This document shows positions 60,206 through 64,000 of a stretch of DNA of 64,000 nucleotides, one piece after another (the first letter of the stretch is position 1; every line of letters starts with the position of its first letter). The position numbers were made by a program, and so were the translations under genes. This stretch comes from Xenorhabdus griffiniae (GTDB lineage: Bacteria; Pseudomonadota; Gammaproteobacteria; Enterobacterales; Enterobacteriaceae): positions 1-64,000 of the forward strand of contig NZ_JADEUF010000001.1 of assembly GCF_015163655.1 (NCBI RefSeq), read 5' to 3'. The notes below the pieces were generated by a model. It was given only the letters and a program-made list of their open reading frames with translations, did no database searches and was not told the origin of the DNA.

Positions 60206-61204
60206 TTATTCCAGCAACCCCAACGACTTACGTTGTTGTCGGCTTTGCGCGTAAGTCTGCATACCACAAGCAGCGCCTGTCTGCATTAATGATGTTATTT
60301 GATGATTTTTGCCTTCCCTTATCAAATGACTAACCGCCTGATTGATGACCAAAACTTCGTAAATAGCCACCCTGCCTCCCCCTTTAGCAGGAAGCAGTTG
60401 CTGAGAAATAACGGCCTTTAAACTTCCAGCCAACTGACTACAAATCCACCCTTTTTCTTCTGCGGAAAAAACATCAACCAGGCGATCTATCGCCTGAATG
60501 GCGCCACGGGTATGCAGCGTCGACAACACCAAATGCCCCGTTTCAGCCGCAGTCAGAGCCAACCTGATCGTCTCCTTATCCCGTAATTCTCCTAGCAGGA
60601 TCACATCAGGATCTTGGCGTAATGCTCCTTTCAGTGCGGTTTGATAATCCGTGGCATCCTTACCAATCTGCCTTTGCTGTATCAAACAATTCCGGCTTTG
60701 GTGAACAAATTCTATGGGATCTTCCAGTGTGATGATGTGCTTACAAACATGGCTATTCAACGCATTAATCATAGCTGACAGCGTCGTGGATTTACCGTTT
60801 CCCGTCGCACCTGTCACTAATATCAATCCACTCATCTCCTGCAAGGTAAGGTGCTGGATGATGTCAGGCGCATAAAGTTGTTCCAATGTCGGGCACTTAT
60901 TCTCAATCAGTCGCAATACCAATGATAAATGAGATTGTTGATAGAATAGATTTCCCCTGAGTCGCCGTTTATCTGGCATAGTCACCACAAAATCGACATG
61001 ACCGTGCTGATGTAATTGCTGTTTCTGCGTATCCGATAATATTTCTTCACTCCACGTTATAAGAGTATTAGGTTGAATTTCCTCACATTGTCTCTGTGGG
61101 TATAACACACCATTGATACGCAAAACCGGCACTTGCCCGACACAAAGGTGCAGATCGGAAGCATTATGCTTTACACTAAGGGACACCCATTTTTCCATAT
61201 TCAT
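60206..61204 (-). CDS. yggR: PilT-like twitching ATPase YggR
   Basis: Hexameric secretion-type ATPase related to PilT, the pilus retraction motor. From ATG 61204 (AGGAG upstream) it has 332 residues (E. coli YggR 326). N-terminal MNMEKWVSLSVKHNASDLHLCVG, Walker A GATGNGKSTT, the Asp box EDPIEFVHQ, Walker B DVILLGELRDKETI and His box TGHLVLSTLHTRGA are all intact. No pilus genes are next to it. The start lies only 22 bases from the divergent yggS start, so promoters must overlap or lie inside the neighbour. Confidence 0.9.
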   Translation of the reverse strand: MNMEKWVSLSVKHNASDLHLCVGQVPVLRINGVLYPQRQCEEIQPNTLITWSEEILSDTQKQQLHQHGHVDFVVTMPDKRRLRGNLFYQQSHLSLVLRLIENKCPTLEQLYAPDIIQHLTLQEMSGLILVTGATGNGKSTTLSAMINALNSHVCKHIITLEDPIEFVHQSRNCLIQQRQIGKDATDYQTALKGALRQDPDVILLGELRDKETIRLALTAAETGHLVLSTLHTRGAIQAIDRLVDVFSAEEKGWICSQLAGSLKAVISQQLLPAKGGGRVAIYEVLVINQAVSHLIREGKNHQITSLMQTGAACGMQTYAQSRQQRKSLGLLE

Positions 61205-61226
61205 TTTTTTATCTCCTGAGTCAACT

Positions 61227-61919
61227 ATGAACAATATCGAACAAAATCTTCACGATGTCAGGAACCGCATGACACTTGCAGCGCAAAAATGCGGACGTTC
61301 TCCAGAAGAAATTACCTTGCTTGCAGTCAGTAAAACCAAACCTGTGGATGCCATCGCAGAAGCCATCGCCAATGGTCAGCGGGAATTTGGTGAGAATTAC
61401 GTGCAGGAAGGAGTTGAAAAGATCCAATACTTTAATAACCATGACGACTTAGTGTGGCACTTTATTGGCCCATTACAATCTAACAAAAGCCGTCTGGTTG
61501 CAGAAAATTTTGATTGGTGTCATACCGTTGACAGGGCAAAAATTGCTCAACGTTTAAACGAACAACGTCCTGAAAATAGGCCACCTCTTAATATCCTGAT
61601 CCAGGTTAATATTAGTAGAGAAGAGAGCAAGTCAGGCATTTTACTGGAAGAATTAACCGAATTAGCTGCAACTATTGATGGGTTACCTAATTTGGTATTG
61701 CGCGGTTTGATGGCAATACCGGCACCGGAAAGCAACTTTGAACGCCAAATAGCCATTTTTCGCCAAATGGAAAAAGCCTTGATTGATCTAAAAGCGCAAT
61801 ATCCCCAAGTTGATACACTATCAATGGGCATGACGGATGATATGGAAGCCGCTATTACTTGTGGTTCTACACTGGTTAGGATTGGAACGGCAATATTCGG
61901 TGCCCGTCAGTACACTTAA
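61227..61919 (+). CDS. yggS: PLP homeostasis protein YggS
   Basis: PLP-binding protein of the COG0325/PLPBP family that affects vitamin B6 and amino-acid homeostasis. From ATG 61227 it has 230 residues, starting MNNIEQNLHDVRNRM; the PLP lysine is in LLAVSKTKP (about residue 36), with FGENYVQE, WHFIGPLQSNK and LSMGMTDDMEAAI following. First gene of yggS-proC-yggT-rdgB. Confidence 0.95.
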   Translation: MNNIEQNLHDVRNRMTLAAQKCGRSPEEITLLAVSKTKPVDAIAEAIANGQREFGENYVQEGVEKIQYFNNHDDLVWHFIGPLQSNKSRLVAENFDWCHTVDRAKIAQRLNEQRPENRPPLNILIQVNISREESKSGILLEELTELAATIDGLPNLVLRGLMAIPAPESNFERQIAIFRQMEKALIDLKAQYPQVDTLSMGMTDDMEAAITCGSTLVRIGTAIFGARQYT

Positions 61920-61958
61920 CATACCTGAAATTAACTGATTAATAGACGAGATTATCTA

Positions 61959-62780
61959 ATGGAAAATCGTAAAATCACCTTTATTGGCGCAGGCAATATG
62001 GCTCATGCCATGATTGCCGGGTTAGTCAGAAAAGATTATCCTGCCGGACTCATCACTGTCTGTTCTCCAACAACCACCCGCCGTGATGTACTGGCAAAAG
62101 AATATGGCATTAATAGTCAAGGCGATAATATTCGTTACGCACAAGAAGCCGATGTCATCGTCCTGGCGGTTAAACCGCAAATGATGGACGAAGTTTGTGG
62201 TGCACTGCATTCATACGTCGATTTCAATGGAAAACTGGTTATTTCTATTGCTGCTGGTATTCCAGTGTCCCGTTTTTATACGTTTTTGCAGGAGAATCTT
62301 AATATTATCCGTATCATGCCAAATACCCCTTCGCTTGTAGGACAAGGGATGAGTGGATTGTTCGCACCTGAGCATGTCGGGCAAGCTGATCGCGACTTTG
62401 CAGCATCGCTAATGCGCAGTGTCGGGAAAGTCTGCTGGGTAAATGATGAAAACGGTATCAACGATATTATCGCCATCGCAGGCAGTGCTCCTGCTTATTT
62501 CTTCCTGTTCATGGAATCGATGCAACAAGAAGCGGAACGTCTGGGATTTGACAGTGAAACAGCCAGAGAACTTGTTCTGCAAGCAGCCATAGGTTCAGCT
62601 AAACTTGCTGAAACGCAAAAAGATCTTCCTTTTGCTATCCTGCGAGAGCAGGTAACATCTAAAGGCGGTACAACGGCTGAAGCATTGCGCATTTTTTATG
62701 AAGGCAAGCTGCCTGAAATGGTGTCCAATGCCATGCAAGGAGCCATCCGCCGAGCACAGGAAATGGAAAAATTATTTTAA
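61959..62780 (+). CDS. proC: Pyrroline-5-carboxylate reductase ProC
   Basis: NADPH-dependent last step of proline synthesis, completing the pathway begun by ProB and ProA (20.6-23 kb). 273 residues: Rossmann motif FIGAGNMAHAMIAGLV at the start, VLAVKPQMM, IMPNTPSLVGQGMSGL, GSAPAYFF and the C-terminal REQVTSKGGTTAEAL signature. Directly after yggS, as in many gammaproteobacteria such as Yersinia. Confidence 0.97.
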   Translation: MENRKITFIGAGNMAHAMIAGLVRKDYPAGLITVCSPTTTRRDVLAKEYGINSQGDNIRYAQEADVIVLAVKPQMMDEVCGALHSYVDFNGKLVISIAAGIPVSRFYTFLQENLNIIRIMPNTPSLVGQGMSGLFAPEHVGQADRDFAASLMRSVGKVCWVNDENGINDIIAIAGSAPAYFFLFMESMQQEAERLGFDSETARELVLQAAIGSAKLAETQKDLPFAILREQVTSKGGTTAEALRIFYEGKLPEMVSNAMQGAIRRAQEMEKLF

Positions 62781-62812
62781 TTCAATTGGTTTAATTCAAT
62801 CAGGGCTGCTAC

Positions 62813-63376
62813 ATGCAATTCTTAAATTTCGTCTTTTTCACCGTTCTGGATTTATATATTGCCGTTTTACTGCTGCGTGTCTGGATGCAGTGGGCACGTT
62901 GCGATTTTTACAATCCATTCTCACAATTTATTGTTAAAATTACCCAACCTGTGGTGCGCCCATTACGCAGATTCATTCCTGCCATTGGTCCCATTGATAC
63001 CGCGTCTGTGCTTTTCTCCTATCTGCTGATTCTTATCAAGATCTTGTTGCCTATATGGTTAGCCACAGGGCAATTTCTCGTTCCTTCTGGCGCCATATTC
63101 TTGTTTGGCTTGATTGAATTACTGACCGCTGCCGGAAAGCTCATATTCTGGTTAGTGATCGCTCGCGCGTTATTAAGCTGGATCAGCCAGGGACGCAACC
63201 CTGTAGATTATGTCCTGATTCAATTAACTGAACCACTCATGGCACCTATCCGCCGCATTATCCCTTCGATGGGTGGTCTTGATTTCTCTGCCATGATTGT
63301 CATTCTTATTCTCTACGCACTAAATGCCCTGCGCTACGATGTAATGGGGTGGTTGGCTGCCATGTTTGCAGGCTAA
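62813..63376 (+). CDS. yggT: YggT family membrane protein
   Basis: Inner-membrane protein with two YGGT domains; implicated in osmotic resistance, mechanism unclear. 187 residues (E. coli 188), with the repeated pattern RVWMQWARCDFYNPFSQF...PVVRPLRRFIPAIGPID and LLSWISQGRNPVDYVLIQL...PIRRIIPSMGGLD. Third gene of yggS-proC-yggT-rdgB. Confidence 0.94.
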   Translation: MQFLNFVFFTVLDLYIAVLLLRVWMQWARCDFYNPFSQFIVKITQPVVRPLRRFIPAIGPIDTASVLFSYLLILIKILLPIWLATGQFLVPSGAIFLFGLIELLTAAGKLIFWLVIARALLSWISQGRNPVDYVLIQLTEPLMAPIRRIIPSMGGLDFSAMIVILILYALNALRYDVMGWLAAMFAG

Positions 63377-63435
63377 TGAGATAGACAGATCAATAAGATA
63401 CGTAAATTAATTGGACATACAGGTTAATTAAATAA

Positions 63436-64000
63436 ATGGCAATGCAAAAAGTTGTTCTCGCCACGGGAAATGCAGGTAAAGTACGTGAATTGGCTGATTT
63501 TGGCTTAGATATCGTGGCCCAAACCGAATTAGGTGTGGAGCCAGCCGATGAAACAGGGCTTACTTTTATTGAAAACGCCATCATCAAAGCCCGCCATGCC
63601 GCAGCAGTAACGGGGTTACCTGCAATTGCTGACGATTCAGGGTTGTCTGTTGACGCATTAGGTGGCGCGCCAGGCATTTATTCCGCTCGCTACGCAGGCT
63701 GTGAGGCTTCCGATCAGGAGAACCTGGAAAAATTATTGCAAGCCATGCACGATGTTCCTGATGAACAACGTCAGGCTCAATTCAATTGTGTGCTGGTCTT
63801 CTTACGCCACGCAGAAGATCCTACCCCTCTGGTATTTCATGGTCGCTGGTCAGGCATGATTACCCGTGAACCGGCTGGAAAAGGCGGTTTTGGTTATGAT
63901 CCTATTTTTTATGCCCCTGAATTTAACTGTACAGCTGCCGAGCTAACTCGTGAGCAGAAAAATACCGTTTCACACCGTGGGAAAGCATTAGCAATGTTGT
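63436..64000 (+). CDS. rdgB: dITP/XTP pyrophosphatase RdgB, cut by the window end
   Basis: House-cleaning pyrophosphatase that removes dITP, ITP and XTP. The frame runs off the window after 188 codons, near the expected end (E. coli 197). Conserved blocks: [56 protein letters not shown] and GGFGYDPIF, ending [14 protein letters not shown]. Relative to E. coli, four residues are missing after VRELA (E. coli SLLS before DFGLDIVAQ), an in-frame 12-base loss in the first helix. Start could also be the second ATG at 63442 (MQKVV). Confidence 0.94.
   Translation, partial: MAMQKVVLATGNAGKVRELADFGLDIVAQTELGVEPADETGLTFIENAIIKARHAAAVTGLPAIADDSGLSVDALGGAPGIYSARYAGCEASDQENLEKLLQAMHDVPDEQRQAQFNCVLVFLRHAEDPTPLVFHGRWSGMITREPAGKGGFGYDPIFYAPEFNCTAAELTREQKNTVSHRGKALAML

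Overview
The window reads as a chromosomal segment of an enteric gammaproteobacterium of the Morganellaceae, most likely Xenorhabdus or Photorhabdus. This is inferred from protein sequences close to, but clearly diverged from, Escherichia coli orthologues, from AT-rich spacers, from a Yersinia/Photorhabdus-like position of a complete Na+-translocating NADH:quinone reductase (nqr) operon next to yafJ-gmhA-fadE, and from dispersed palindromic repeats. No rRNA, phage, transposase or CRISPR array is visible.

Layout. 0-7.5 kb: dcuB (C4-dicarboxylate antiporter), then the rpsP-rimM-trmD-rplS translation operon and ffh on the minus strand, and ypjD-yfjD on the plus strand. 7.5-16.5 kb: the conserved block luxS / micA sRNA / gshA / four tRNA-Arg plus tRNA-Ser / csrA / alaS / recA / pncC; yqaA, yqaB and recX, which lie here in E. 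coli, are missing. 16.4-20.5 kb: lplT-aas (lysophospholipid recycling) and aroL. 20.6-28.2 kb: proBA, crl, frsA, gpt, pepD, dinB.

28.4-39 kb is the most accessory part: divergent betT / betIBA (choline uptake and oxidation to glycine betaine), a GNAT acetyltransferase, an Asp+2 lipoprotein, a TonB-dependent receptor of heme/hemoprotein type, and an ECF sigma factor with no visible anti-sigma partner. 39-46.2 kb is nqrABCDEF-apbE-nqrM, a full Na+-NQR set with its flavin transferase and iron-site maturation factor. 46.8-51 kb: yafJ, gmhA, fadE. 51-57 kb: an unrecognised SGHY-motif protein, lysA/lysR, a LysR regulator divergent from an exported metallo-beta-lactamase-fold protein whose metal motif is degraded, a roughly 700-bp gene-free spacer with five tandem hairpin repeats, and a catalytic-domain-only prepilin peptidase. 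57.3-64 kb: the conserved run rsmE-gshB-yqgE-ruvX, a PilT-like ATPase (yggR) divergent from yggS-proC-yggT-rdgB; rdgB is cut by the window end.

Working together: both glutathione synthesis genes (gshA, gshB), all three proline synthesis genes (proB, proA, proC) and the choline-to-betaine pathway are here, so osmotic and redox protection are well represented. Visible control sites include LexA boxes at recA and dinB, a BetI-type operator between betT and betI, a FadR-type site before fadE, candidate Fur sites at the heme receptor and sigma factor, and the sigma-E-type sRNA MicA. The items most worth a second look are the covarying tandem hairpin array at 56.25-56.49 kb, the orphan ECF sigma/receptor pair, the degraded MBL-fold protein and the SGHY protein. 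All identifications come from reading the sequence; no database search was run.
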